The notes under the pieces: model-generated
Told to the model about the DNA's origin: nothing
Databases searched by the model: none
What the model saw: the letters and a program-made list of their open reading frames with translations, nothing else
In this document: one piece after another, positions 32,624 through 41,427 of the stretch
How positions within the stretch are numbered: the stretch's first letter is position 1
Layout of the letters: each line of letters opens with the position of its first letter
Translations under genes and position numbers: made by a program
From: Roseospira goensis
GTDB taxonomy: Bacteria; Pseudomonadota; Alphaproteobacteria; Rhodospirillales; Rhodospirillaceae
DNA length: 64,000 nucleotides
Assembly (NCBI RefSeq): GCF_014197795.1
Contig: NZ_JACIGI010000016.1
Location: forward strand, 16,553 to 80,552
Direction: 5' to 3'

Positions 32624-35600
32624 TTGAAAAAGCTGCTCCTGGTGCTGGCGAGCGTGCTGGTGGTGGCGGTCGTGGTCGCCCTGGTGGCGCCGTCGTTCAT
32701 CGACTGGAACCGCTACCGGAGCGAGATCGCGGCCCGCATCGAGGCCGCCACCGGGCGCCCGGCCGCCATCGACGGCGCCCTGTCGTTCCGCATCCTGCCG
32801 ACGCCCGTGCTGTCGGTGGCCGGCCTGCGGCTCGCCAACATCGCGGGCGGGTCGACCGCCGACATGGTCCGCATCGACGCGCTCAGGGTGGCGGTCGACC
32901 TGGCGCCCTTGCTTCGGGGCGAGGTTCGGGTCCGGTCGGTGCGGATGATCGACCCGGTGGTGGTGCTGGACCGGCTTGAGGACGGGCGCGCCAACTGGGC
33001 CTTCGCGCCCGGCGGGTCGGGCCGGACCGGCGGGGCGGTCGCGGTGCCGGTGCCGGGCATGCCGCCGGCGGCGGAACCGCAGCCGGCCGACGGCCCGGGC
33101 ATCGGCCTGACGGTGCGGCTGGACAGCGTGCGGGTCGAGAATGGGGTCGTCGTCTACACCGATCTCCAGGTGGGTCGGCGGGTGCGCGCCACGGGCGTGA
33201 CCCTGGACCTGTCGGCGGACAGCCTGCGCGGCCCCTTCCGCCTGCGCGGCGACGTCACCGTGGCGGACCGTCCGGTCGCCCTCGATCTTGTGACGGGCAG
33301 CGTCGGGTCGGGGCGTCCGCTGACGGTGGAAGCCGATGTGTTGCTGCCCGACAGCGGGGATACGCTGTCCCTGGCCGGGACCGTCTCGGGGCCGTGGCAG
33401 GCCCCGGCCTTCGAGGGCCGGCTGTCGGTGGCCGCCGCCGATCTCGGCGCCTCGCTGGCGACGCTGCGGCTGCCGCCGGTGCCGGCGCCCGTGGTGCCGC
33501 CCGGTGCTGCGACCCTGACGGCCGACCTGTCACTGTCGCGCGCGCGGGCGACCGCTGCCGATCTGCGCCTCGGTCTCGGCGAGGCCGAGGTGGGCGGCCG
33601 TGTGGAGGCCGTCTTCGGCGGGGCCGAGGGTCCGGCCCTGGACATCGTGCTGCGCACCCGCGCGGTGGACCTGGACGCCTGGACCGCCGGGGCGGCGGAC
33701 ACCGCGTCGGCGAACGCCGGGGACGCAGACGGGCGCGGGGCGAGCGCCGTGGCGCTGCCCGAGCCGCCGACCGGCTGGCGCGGCCGGCTGGACCTGCGCG
33801 CCGACGCCCTGACCTGGCGGGGCGAGGTGGTGCGCCAGGCCGTGGTCCGGGGGCGGCTGGCGCCGGATGGCCGCCTGCACCTGGATGCGGCGCGCGCCAG
33901 CCTGCCGGGGGCCGGTACGGTGACCGTGGCGGGTACACTGACCCCGACGCCCGAAGGCGCCGCCCTCTCGGGCACGGTGGAGGCGGAGGCCGGCAACCTG
34001 CGCGAGGTCCTGACCTGGGTGCGGCTGCCGGTCGAGCAGGTGCCGGCGGACCGGCTGCGGACTTTCGCCCTGTCGGCCCGCCTGGGCGGGACGGCGCGGA
34101 CCCTGACGATCTCCGACATCGACCTGACCCTGGACACCACCCGGGCGACCGGCGCGGTGGTGGTGCGTCCGGCGGATCGGCTCGGCCTGGGCCTCAACCT
34201 GACCGTCGACTCGCTCAACCTCGATGCCTACCTGCCGCCGTCGGACACGGGACCCGGCGCCGACGCCGGCCCCACCGTGCCCGCGGCGGAGGCGTCCGCG
34301 CCGGAGGGCCTGTCCTGGCTGGCCGCGCTGGACGCGAACTTTCGCGTCGCCATTGGCACGCTGACCCTGGACGCGCTGCCGTTCACCGGCGTGCGGGCCG
34401 AGGGCTCCCTTGTGCGCGGCGCGCTCTCCCTGTCGAACGCCCGCATCGACGACGTGGCCGGGGCGCAGGTGACGGCCCGTGGCGGGCTGTCCGGGTTCGG
34501 GGACTCGCTGCGGGCCGAGGGCCTGACCCTGACCGCCGAGACCGCCGACCTGAGCCGCACCGCCCGCCTGCTGCGGGTGGACCTGCCGGAGCCCTTGCGC
34601 GGGCTGGGGGCGGTGACCCAGTCGGTGACGATGACCGGCACCCCGGCGGTGCTCGACCTGATCACCGCGACACGGTTCCAGGGCGGCGGGCTGGACACCA
34701 ACGGCCGGGTGACGGGGCTCGGTGCGGGGGCGCCGACGGTCGACCTCGCCGTCGACCTGCGCCACCCGGACGCGGTGCGGATGGTCCGGCTGCTGGTGCC
34801 GGACTATGCGCCGCGCGGGGCGCCGCTGGGGGCGCTGGCGTTCAGCGCCCAGGCGCGCGGCGACGCCGGCCAGGTGACGTTCGACGATCTCGACCTGCGC
34901 CTGGGCGAGATGCGCGCGACCGGTCAGGCCCGGCTGAACCTGGACGGGCCGCGCCCGCACCTGGCGGCCGGGTTGAGCACGACCGCGCTGCAGATCGACG
35001 CCGTCCTGCCGCCGCCGCGCGAGGCCCGGCTGGGGCCGGTTCCACAGCCGTGGGAGGCACGGCTGGTGCCGGCGGCGCTGGGCGGCCCGGGCGCCGCCGC
35101 CGCCCTCCCGGCGCGGCCGAGCCTGCCGGGGCTGCGGGCGGCGGCGTGGTCGACGGCGCCGCTCGACCTGTCGGCGCTGACCACGGTCGACGCCGACGTG
35201 AACCTGCGCGCGGCCGCGCTGCGCTACCGGGATCAGGCCCTGGAGTCGGCCGACATCGCCGCCCGTCTCGCCGACGGGGTGCTGCAGGTGGAACGCCTCA
35301 GCGGGCGGCTGTTCGACGGGCAGGTCGGCGGGGCGCTGACCGTGGTGACCGGGGCGCCCGCCACCTACGACCTGCGGCTCACGGTGGACGGCTTCAGCGT
35401 GGCGCGGGCGCTCGGCCTCGACGGTCCGGTGGGGGCCGCCGGTACCGGGACGCTGGCCCTCGACATGGGGGCCACGGGGGCGAGCCCGGCGGAGATCGTG
35501 GCGGCCCTGAGCGGGGAGGGGACCCTGGACCTGCGAGAGTTGGACGTGCGGGCGGGCCAGGTGCGCGGCACCGCCCTGGCCGGCGTGCTGGAGCCGGTGG

Positions 35601-36127
35601 CGGCGCTCACCGACCTGACCGGGTCGCTGGTCGGCGATCTGGCGCGGGCGCAGCGGCTGGCCGACCTGGAGGTCAGGTTCGCCATCGACTCCGGCGTGCT
35701 GGGCTTCGATCCGCTGCGGCTGACCAGCGCCCTCTACGATGCCCGCTTCGCCGGCGCCGTCGACCTGAGGCACTGGACCATCGACGCCGAGGGCACCGCG
35801 GACCTGGCGGAGGGGCCGTTGCGCGAGGCGCTGGCGGCGGTGGTGACGCTGCCCGACAGCATCCCGGTGACCGTCGCCGGCGATCTGGAGGCGCCGACGG
35901 TGACGCTGCGGACCGGGCGCCTGCCGGCCGGCCGCGAGGCGCCGGAGGACGCGGCGGCGCGGACCCTGCGCGAGCAGGGGGCGCGGGCGGTGGAGGATCT
36001 GGCGCCGGACGCGGCGGGGCGGCTGCGGGAGGTCCTGCCGGGCGCAGCCGATGCGCTGCGCGGCGTGGCGCCGACCGTGCCGGAGGGACCCGGCGACGCC
36101 GGCGCGCCGCCCCTTCCGGCGCGGTGA
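32624..36127 (+). CDS. Large AsmA-family protein
   Basis: This is a 1,167-aa envelope protein with an N-terminal membrane anchor (residues 2-24, KKLLLVLASVLVVAVVVALV) and a long periplasmic body. The early SFIDWNRYRSEIAARIEAATGRPAAIDG is the AsmA N-terminal signature. The C-terminal third has LSGEGTLDLRELDVRAGQVRG and the AsmA_2-type LTSALYDARFAGAVDLRHW. Repeated short beta-strand patterns fit the AsmA/VPS13-like groove proteins thought to carry phospholipids between membranes. The start is most likely the TTG at 32624 behind GGGAGG; a GTG at 32618 is possible. It stands alone, followed by cysK. Confidence 0.88.
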   Translation: MKKLLLVLASVLVVAVVVALVAPSFIDWNRYRSEIAARIEAATGRPAAIDGALSFRILPTPVLSVAGLRLANIAGGSTADMVRIDALRVAVDLAPLLRGEVRVRSVRMIDPVVVLDRLEDGRANWAFAPGGSGRTGGAVAVPVPGMPPAAEPQPADGPGIGLTVRLDSVRVENGVVVYTDLQVGRRVRATGVTLDLSADSLRGPFRLRGDVTVADRPVALDLVTGSVGSGRPLTVEADVLLPDSGDTLSLAGTVSGPWQAPAFEGRLSVAAADLGASLATLRLPPVPAPVVPPGAATLTADLSLSRARATAADLRLGLGEAEVGGRVEAVFGGAEGPALDIVLRTRAVDLDAWTAGAADTASANAGDADGRGASAVALPEPPTGWRGRLDLRADALTWRGEVVRQAVVRGRLAPDGRLHLDAARASLPGAGTVTVAGTLTPTPEGAALSGTVEAEAGNLREVLTWVRLPVEQVPADRLRTFALSARLGGTARTLTISDIDLTLDTTRATGAVVVRPADRLGLGLNLTVDSLNLDAYLPPSDTGPGADAGPTVPAAEASAPEGLSWLAALDANFRVAIGTLTLDALPFTGVRAEGSLVRGALSLSNARIDDVAGAQVTARGGLSGFGDSLRAEGLTLTAETADLSRTARLLRVDLPEPLRGLGAVTQSVTMTGTPAVLDLITATRFQGGGLDTNGRVTGLGAGAPTVDLAVDLRHPDAVRMVRLLVPDYAPRGAPLGALAFSAQARGDAGQVTFDDLDLRLGEMRATGQARLNLDGPRPHLAAGLSTTALQIDAVLPPPREARLGPVPQPWEARLVPAALGGPGAAAALPARPSLPGLRAAAWSTAPLDLSALTTVDADVNLRAAALRYRDQALESADIAARLADGVLQVERLSGRLFDGQVGGALTVVTGAPATYDLRLTVDGFSVARALGLDGPVGAAGTGTLALDMGATGASPAEIVAALSGEGTLDLRELDVRAGQVRGTALAGVLEPVAALTDLTGSLVGDLARAQRLADLEVRFAIDSGVLGFDPLRLTSALYDARFAGAVDLRHWTIDAEGTADLAEGPLREALAAVVTLPDSIPVTVAGDLEAPTVTLRTGRLPAGREAPEDAAARTLREQGARAVEDLAPDAAGRLREVLPGAADALRGVAPTVPEGPGDAGAPPLPAR

Positions 36128-36263
36128 GCGGCGCGGGGGAGGCGGCGGCGTGCTGCGGCGCGTCTTGATCCGCCCGCAGCCGCGCGTTACCTGGAAGGGC
36201 GATCCTGCCCGCGCCACGCGACGACTCCCGACCAAGACCCCCAACACCACAAGGCCCCGCGCC

Positions 36264-37259
36264 ATGGACACCCGAGACGGCTTCCTGTCCGCCATCGGCG
36301 ACACGCCCCTGATCCGCCTGTCCTGGCCCTCGGCCGAGACCGGCTGCCACATCTACGGCAAGGCCGAGTTCATGAACCCCGGCGGCTCGGTGAAGGACCG
36401 TGCCGCCCTGGCGCTGGTGCGCGACGGCGAACGCCGGGGCCTGCTCAAGCCCGGCGGCACCCTCGTCGAGGGCACCGCCGGCAACACCGGCATCGGCCTG
36501 ACGCTGGTGGGCAACGCCCTGGGCTACCGCACCGTCATCGTCATGCCGGAGACCCAGAGCCAGGAGAAGAAGGACACGTTGCGGATGTGCGGCGCCGACC
36601 TGCGCCTGGTGCCGGCCAAGCCGTACCGGGACCCCGGCAACTACGTGCACGTCTCGCGCCGGCTGGCGGAGGAGATCGGCGGGTTCTGGGCCAACCAGTT
36701 CGACAACGCGGCCAACCGCGACGGTCACCGGCGCACCACCGGCCCCGAGATCCTGCGCCAGACCGGCGGCCGCCTCGACGCCTTCACCTGCGCCGTCGGC
36801 ACCGGCGGCACCCTGGCCGGGGTGGCCCAGGCCCTGAAGGCGCACGATCCCGCCATCCGCACGGTGCTGGCCGATCCGCACGGCTCCGGCCTGTACGCCT
36901 GGATCACCGAGGGCGAACCGCGCGCCGAGGGCGGCTCGATCACCGAGGGCATCGGCCAGGGCCGCGTGACCGCCAACCTGGACGGCGCGCCGATCGACGA
37001 CGCGGTGCGCATCGACGATGCCACCGCCCTGACGGTGCTGTTCCACCTGGTGCAACACGATGGCCTGGTGCTGGGCGGGTCGTCCGGCATCAACGTGGCC
37101 GCCGCCATGGCGGTGGCGCGCGCGCTGGGGCCGGGCCACACCGTGGTGACCATCCTGTGCGACCTGGGCGCGCGCTATCAGTCGAAGATCTTCAACCCGG
37201 ACTTTCTGCGCGCCCAGGGGCTGCCGGTGCCGCCCTGGATGGAGGGCGCCCCGCCCTGA
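36264..37259 (+). CDS. Cysteine synthase (O-acetylserine sulfhydrylase), PLP enzyme
   Basis: This fold-type II PLP enzyme of the cysteine synthase / cystathionine beta-synthase family probably makes cysteine from O-acetylserine and sulfide. The PLP lysine is K44 in GGSVKDRAA. The substrate loop reads EGTAGNTGIG (Ala where CysK has Ser in TSGNTG). The phosphate-binding GTGGTLAGV follows near residue 178. The PETQSQEKKDTLR and NPDFL segments recall a CysK subgroup also found in fungi. The length of 331 aa is normal. The sulfurtransferase gene follows 57 bp downstream, fitting a shared role in cysteine metabolism. The exact acceptor remains to be assigned. Confidence 0.88.
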   Translation: MDTRDGFLSAIGDTPLIRLSWPSAETGCHIYGKAEFMNPGGSVKDRAALALVRDGERRGLLKPGGTLVEGTAGNTGIGLTLVGNALGYRTVIVMPETQSQEKKDTLRMCGADLRLVPAKPYRDPGNYVHVSRRLAEEIGGFWANQFDNAANRDGHRRTTGPEILRQTGGRLDAFTCAVGTGGTLAGVAQALKAHDPAIRTVLADPHGSGLYAWITEGEPRAEGGSITEGIGQGRVTANLDGAPIDDAVRIDDATALTVLFHLVQHDGLVLGGSSGINVAAAMAVARALGPGHTVVTILCDLGARYQSKIFNPDFLRAQGLPVPPWMEGAPP

Positions 37260-37316
37260 CGCCCGGCCCCGGGCGCGCCATCTCCCCCGACCGTCTCCCT
37301 GAAGGAAGGATTGCCC

Positions 37317-38171
37317 ATGGCTTCATCCCGACCCGATCCGCTCGTCACCCCGCAATGGCTGGCCGACACCCTGTCCGCGCCCGACCTGCGCGTGGTCGAT
37401 GCCCGCCACTTCATGCCGGGCGATCCGCGCGATCCGGCCGAAGAGTATGCCCGCGAACATATCCCGGGGGCGGTGTTCTTCGACATCGACCGCATCGCCG
37501 AGCCCGACACGGCATTGCCCCACATGCTGCCGGATCCGGTGCTGTTTTCCGCCCGGGTGCGGGAGCTGGGCCTGGGTGACGGCAACCGCATCGTGGTCTA
37601 CGACCATGTGGGCGGCGCCTGCGCGGCGGCCCGGGTGTGGTGGATGTTCCGGGTGTTCGGGCACCGCGACGTGTGGGTGCTGGACGGCGGCCTGCCGAAA
37701 TGGATCGCCGAGGGTCGGCCCGTGGACGATCGCCCGGCCCGGGTCACGCGGCGCCACTTCACTGCCCGGGTGGACTGGTCGCAGGTGGCGCGGGCCGAGG
37801 ACGTCGCCCGCCACCTGGAACGCGGCAGTGCCCAGGTCGTGGACGTGCGGGGGGCGGAGCGGTTCCGTGGCGAGGCCGAGGAGCCGCGCCCGGTGGCACG
37901 CACCGGGCACATGCCGGGGGCCCTTAACGCGCCGTTCGCAGCCTTGCAGACCGGTGCGCACGGGGAGATGGCCGACGCGGCGGCGATCCGCGCGATCCTG
38001 ACCGACGCCGGCGTCGATCTGTCGCGTCCGGTGGTCACTTCCTGCGGCTCCGGCGTCACCGCCTGCTACACCGCGCTGGCGCTGCACCGGATCGGGCATC
38101 CGGACGTGGCCGTCTACGACGGCTCCTGGGCGGAATGGGGGGACCGGTCCGACCTGCCGGTCACGCGGTGA
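37317..38171 (+). CDS. sseA: 3-mercaptopyruvate sulfurtransferase (two-domain rhodanese)
   Basis: This 284-aa protein has two rhodanese domains: an inactive N-terminal one (residues 8-135) and a catalytic one (150-280). The active cysteine is C243 in the loop CGSGVTAC, the six-residue form typical of 3-mercaptopyruvate sulfurtransferases and not thiosulfate sulfurtransferases. The HIPGAVFFDID and GHMPGALNAPF motifs are both present. The ATG at 37317 follows AAGGAAGGA. It is downstream of the cysteine synthase gene and probably co-transcribed with it. A GC hairpin lies about 80 bp after its stop. Confidence 0.94.
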   Translation: MASSRPDPLVTPQWLADTLSAPDLRVVDARHFMPGDPRDPAEEYAREHIPGAVFFDIDRIAEPDTALPHMLPDPVLFSARVRELGLGDGNRIVVYDHVGGACAAARVWWMFRVFGHRDVWVLDGGLPKWIAEGRPVDDRPARVTRRHFTARVDWSQVARAEDVARHLERGSAQVVDVRGAERFRGEAEEPRPVARTGHMPGALNAPFAALQTGAHGEMADAAAIRAILTDAGVDLSRPVVTSCGSGVTACYTALALHRIGHPDVAVYDGSWAEWGDRSDLPVTR

Positions 38172-38250
38172 GCGGACGCGTGACAACGACCCGCCGAAAC
38201 GACACGTCAAAAAGGCCAACCAAACGTTAATAAGGCCAACCAAATAGAAC

Positions 38251-38276
38251 ACCGCCCCGGGGCTGACCGGGGCGGT
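38251..38276. terminator. Bidirectional hairpin between sseA and a convergent small gene
   Basis: A 10-bp perfect inverted repeat ACCGCCCCGG (38251-38260) and CCGGGGCGGT (38267-38276) with a GGCTGA loop lies between convergent genes. There is no strong T-run. Just upstream a 13-bp direct repeat (AAGGCCAACCAAA) occurs twice within 38210-38245. Confidence 0.6.
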
Positions 38277-38359
38277 CTCGTCTGGTGGCCGTCACCGCGC
38301 AAAGACCATCAGACCGCCGGCGCGGGACCGTTCGCGGTCTTCGCCACCTGTCGATCGGC

Positions 38360-38644
38360 TCAGCCGGCCGCCAAGTGGTCTTCGTCCTCAAGTTCCATCT
38401 TGAGACCGAAGTGGCCGGTGCGCACGCGCGACCCGTCGGGCAGGCGCCACACCGTCGGGGCGCTGCCGCCGGTCAGGGTGCTGGTCGGGGTCTCGGCGAC
38501 GCCACCGAAGCCGAGAGCGATCTCGTCGGCCATCACGGCGATGGTCTCCGGGGCCACCGCCTCGCGCCACCGCGACCCGTACCGACTTTCCATGGTCAGG
38601 GTGAACAGGTTGTAGGCGTGATAGGACGTGGGCGTGTGGGTCAT
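38360..38644 (-). CDS. Hypothetical 94-aa protein
   Basis: I do not recognise a family. The protein is soluble and mildly acidic, with no signal or membrane helix. Codon use resembles that of its neighbours and there is a TGGAG about 11 bases before the ATG at 38644, so it is probably a real gene. The N-terminus (SYHAYNLFTLTMESRYGSRW) is aromatic-rich and the C-terminus (RTGHFGLKMELEDEDHL) is acidic. It is convergent with sseA. No function is proposed. Confidence 0.5.
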   Translation of the reverse strand: MTHTPTSYHAYNLFTLTMESRYGSRWREAVAPETIAVMADEIALGFGGVAETPTSTLTGGSAPTVWRLPDGSRVRTGHFGLKMELEDEDHLAAG

Positions 38645-39153
38645 CGTGTCTCAGCTCCACCCTTGGATATTGCGCCAAGGACGTTTCATCAGGGGGATTG
38701 GCCGCTTGAGTGGCGGCGCGCCCCGCAGGGCCACGCCAGCCGGCGACTCGCCATCTTATTGCACTGCAACATTATCGCCGTTCCAAGCATCTGTCCAGGG
38801 AATTCCGCTTGTCCAAACGGTATAGGTCTTCAAGCGCAATAAAAATCACAACTTTTGACGAAGTACATCGGATAGGGTTTGTAGGTTGCCCTGACCCGAT
38901 CGAAGGATGAAGTTTCGGCCGCGATATGGTCGTGCGACCCTGGAACGGTCCTTATGCCGGGCTCTGTTCTCCAGAGTTGGTCCTCGTTCGGTCATACCGC
39001 AAGAGAAGGGTATGGCCATAGTCCTTATGGATGACGGCCATACCTCGTTCGGAGGGGCGGTGCCGCCGGCCCGCCAGCCTCTCTTGAATCAACACCCGCG
39101 ATCCCGGAAGGTTCACGCCTCTTCTCAGTCTTGCTTGCGGAGTCCTGCCCTCC
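38645..39153. other. 509-bp gene-free, A/T-enriched region upstream of metC-like gene
   Basis: Base composition drops well below the local GC, most clearly at 38745-38885 (for example AATAAAAATCACAACTTTTGACG). A nested hairpin lies at 39009-39044. No open frame here looks like a gene, and I find no SAM-II riboswitch pattern ahead of the Cys/Met enzyme gene. The stretch probably holds promoters for both divergent genes and may be a remnant of foreign DNA. Confidence 0.5.
39009..39044. other. Nested hairpin upstream of metC-like gene
   Basis: The outer perfect arms GGTATGGCC (39009-39017) and GGCCATACC (39036-39044) enclose an alternative inner stem CCATA (39016-39020) and TATGG (39026-39030). 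It lies 110 bp ahead of the start codon. It could be a regulator binding site or an RNA leader structure; nothing links it to a known class. Confidence 0.45.
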
Positions 39154-40368
39154 ATGACCGACTCGCCCCGCTCCGGCGGTTCCCGCACCGATTTCCGCCC
39201 CGAGACCCGTATCGTGCATGCGGGCCACGATCCGCGCGATCACCACGGCGCGGTTAATCCGCCCGTCTATCACGCCTCGACCATCACCTTTCCCACCGTG
39301 GCGGATCTGAAGCGGAGCTATGCCCGGCGCTTCGACGACGTCTACTACGGGCGGTATGGCACGCCGACGACCCAGGCGCTCGACGCCGCGGTGGCGGAGC
39401 TGGAGGGCGGGCGTTGGTGCGTCTCCGTGGGGTCCGGCATGGCGGCCGTCTCGGTGGTCCTGATGGCGCTGCTGAAGGCCGGCGACCACCTGCTGATGGT
39501 GGACTCCGTGTATTGGCCGACGCGGCACTTCTGCGACACCCTGCTGGCCGGCATGGGGGTGCGCACGACCTACTATGACCCGCTGATCGGCGCCGGCATC
39601 GCCGACCTGATCGAGCCCGAGACCCGGCTGGTCTTCACCGAATCGCCCGGCTCGCTGACCTTCGAGACCCAAGACGTGCGCGCCATCGCCGAGGCCGCCC
39701 ATGCCGCCGGTGCGCTGGTGGCGCTGGACAATACCTGGGCCACGCCGATCCTGTTCCGGCCGTTCGACAATGGGGTGGACCTCTCGATCCAGGCCGCGAC
39801 CAAGTACATCGTGGGTCATTCGGACGCCATGCTGGGCACGGTGACGATGACCGACCGCGCCCTGTTCGAGCGAGTCAAGCTGGTCGCCGGTCAGGTCGGC
39901 CACGCCGTGGGCGCGGACGAGGCCTATCTCGGCCTGCGCGGCCTGCGCACCCTGTCGGCCCGCCTGCGCCAACAGGGGCCGGCCGGCCTGGAGGTGGCGC
40001 GCTGGCTGCAAGGCCGGCCCGAGGTGGCGCGGGTGCTGCACCCGGGGTTGCCGGATGATCCCGGCCATGGCCTTTGGCGGCGCGACTTCGCCGGCGTCTG
40101 CGGGCTGTTCGGGGTGCTGCTGACGCCGGGGCCGACGGCGGAGGCGGTGGCCGCCATGCTGGACGGCATGCGCCTGTTCCGCATGGGCTTCAGCTGGGGC
40201 GGCTACGAGAGCCTGATCCTGGACACCACCCGCTCGATCACGCGCACCGCCACGCCCTGGACCCACGACGGGCCGTCGCTGCGGCTCCACGTGGGTCTGG
40301 AGGATCCGGCCGACCTGATCGCCGACCTGGAGGCCGGGTTCGCCCGTCTGACCGGCGCCGACGGATAG
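39154..40368 (+). CDS. metC: Cystathionine beta-lyase
   Basis: This Cys/Met-metabolism PLP enzyme probably cleaves cystathionine to homocysteine, pyruvate and ammonia. The 404-aa protein has VNPPVYHASTITFPTV near residue 35, YGRYGTPTT near 65, SVGSGMAAV for cofactor phosphate binding, D192 (LDNTWATP), and the PLP lysine K217 in QAATKYIVGHSD. MGFSWGGYESL near the C-terminus is typical of MetC rather than the gamma-synthase group. The gene ends one base before the stop of the opposing acetyltransferase gene. Related enzymes can act on other thio-amino acids. Confidence 0.9.
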   Translation: MTDSPRSGGSRTDFRPETRIVHAGHDPRDHHGAVNPPVYHASTITFPTVADLKRSYARRFDDVYYGRYGTPTTQALDAAVAELEGGRWCVSVGSGMAAVSVVLMALLKAGDHLLMVDSVYWPTRHFCDTLLAGMGVRTTYYDPLIGAGIADLIEPETRLVFTESPGSLTFETQDVRAIAEAAHAAGALVALDNTWATPILFRPFDNGVDLSIQAATKYIVGHSDAMLGTVTMTDRALFERVKLVAGQVGHAVGADEAYLGLRGLRTLSARLRQQGPAGLEVARWLQGRPEVARVLHPGLPDDPGHGLWRRDFAGVCGLFGVLLTPGPTAEAVAAMLDGMRLFRMGFSWGGYESLILDTTRSITRTATPWTHDGPSLRLHVGLEDPADLIADLEAGFARLTGADG

Positions 40369-40369
40369 G

Positions 40370-40858
40370 TTACAACGGCAGCTTCATGCCCACATGGGTG
40401 GCCTTGAACCCCAGCCGCTTGTAGAACCGGTGCGCGTCCTCGCGCGAGCCGTCGCTGGTGAGCTGGAGCATGCCGCAACCCTGCGCCCGTGCCAGCGCCA
40501 CGACGTGCGCCATCAGGGCGGCGCCGATGCCCTGGCCGCGCATGTCGCTGCGCACGTGCACGCTTTCCACCTCGGCGCGGGCCTGGCCGAGGCGGCTCAG
40601 GTAGGGGATGACGATGAGCTGGCAGAACGCCACCACGACGCTGCGGCGTTCGGCCACGATCAGGCTGTTGCCGGGGGTGGCCGCGATGGCCTGAAACGCC
40701 TTGGCGTAGTCCGGCGCCAGCGGCAGTGTCGGGTTCTCCCGCGCGCGGCCGAGGCGGTCGTCGGCCATCAGGGCCACTAGCACCGGTAAATCGGACTCGC
40801 GCGCTTCGCGGAACAGAAGCGTCGTGGCCACCGGATCGACGGGTGTGGTCAGATCCAT
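40370..40858 (-). CDS. GNAT family N-acetyltransferase
   Basis: This 162-aa single-domain acetyltransferase has a first strand [17 protein letters not shown], an acetyl-CoA loop [19 protein letters not shown] (R/Q-x-x-G-x-G/A near residue 112) and the final [12 protein letters not shown] motif. The ATG at 40858 follows GGGAGG at ideal spacing; an in-frame ATG seven codons upstream lacks one. The substrate is unknown. It is convergent with metC, with a one-base gap between stop codons, and divergent from hisI over 164 bp. Confidence 0.88.
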   Translation of the reverse strand: MDLTTPVDPVATTLLFREARESDLPVLVALMADDRLGRARENPTLPLAPDYAKAFQAIAATPGNSLIVAERRSVVVAFCQLIVIPYLSRLGQARAEVESVHVRSDMRGQGIGAALMAHVVALARAQGCGMLQLTSDGSREDAHRFYKRLGFKATHVGMKLPL

Positions 40859-41022
40859 GCGAGCCTCCCTGGCTGGCATCTCCGGACGTTCGCCTGTACG
40901 GTCCGCCCCGGACAGGGGGCCGCGGTCGCGCGCGAGCGGATCCGGACTCGGTCAGCGTAGTCCGCCGCTCTGCGGTCACTCAACCATTCCCGTCAACGGG
41001 ACTCTGGCAACAGGACTCAGCC

Positions 41023-41427
41023 ATGCAGGCGATACACCCCGTGCTCGATGCCATCCGGTTCACGGCCGACGGCCTGGTGCCCGCCATCGCCCAGCAGCAC
41101 GACACCGGCGAGGTGCTGATGATGGCGTGGATGACGCGCGAGACGGTCGCCGAGACGCTGGAGACCGGCCGGGTGTGCTACTGGTCGCGCTCGCGCGGGG
41201 CGCCCTGGCGCAAGGGCGAAAGCTCGGGGCAGGTGCAGACCCTGAAGGCGATGCGGCTGGACTGCGACGGCGACACCCTGCTGCTGCTGGTCGATCAGGT
41301 CGGCGTGGCCTGCCACACCGGGCGGCGGAGCTGTTTCTACCGCGAGGTCCGCGACGGGCCCGACCTGGTGACCATCGCCGCCCCCGAGGTGGATCCGGCG
41401 GCGCTGTACGGGACTCCGGGCGCATGA
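41023..41427 (+). CDS. hisI: Phosphoribosyl-AMP cyclohydrolase
   Basis: This zinc enzyme opens the adenine ring of PR-AMP in histidine synthesis. The 134-aa monofunctional form (no HisE domain) has [34 protein letters not shown] and the metal-binding block [14 protein letters not shown] then [12 protein letters not shown] with the three Zn cysteines. Its TGA overlaps the ATG of a COG0523 (CobW-type) gene, ATGA at 41424-41427. No other his genes are in the window. Confidence 0.96.
   Translation: MQAIHPVLDAIRFTADGLVPAIAQQHDTGEVLMMAWMTRETVAETLETGRVCYWSRSRGAPWRKGESSGQVQTLKAMRLDCDGDTLLLLVDQVGVACHTGRRSCFYREVRDGPDLVTIAAPEVDPAALYGTPGA

Noticed and set aside
30025-32700. 891-codon minus-strand frame opposite xseA and the YbaK-type gene
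   Set aside because: It crosses two convincing plus-strand genes and an intergenic repeat, with low-complexity translation.
33530-36352. 940-codon minus-strand frame opposite the AsmA-like gene
   Set aside because: Arg/Gly/Gln/Pro-rich shadow of a well-supported AsmA-family gene; no motifs.
39054-39153. SAM-II riboswitch upstream of metC
   Set aside because: The conserved SAM-II core and pseudoknot pattern was not found in 38880-39153.
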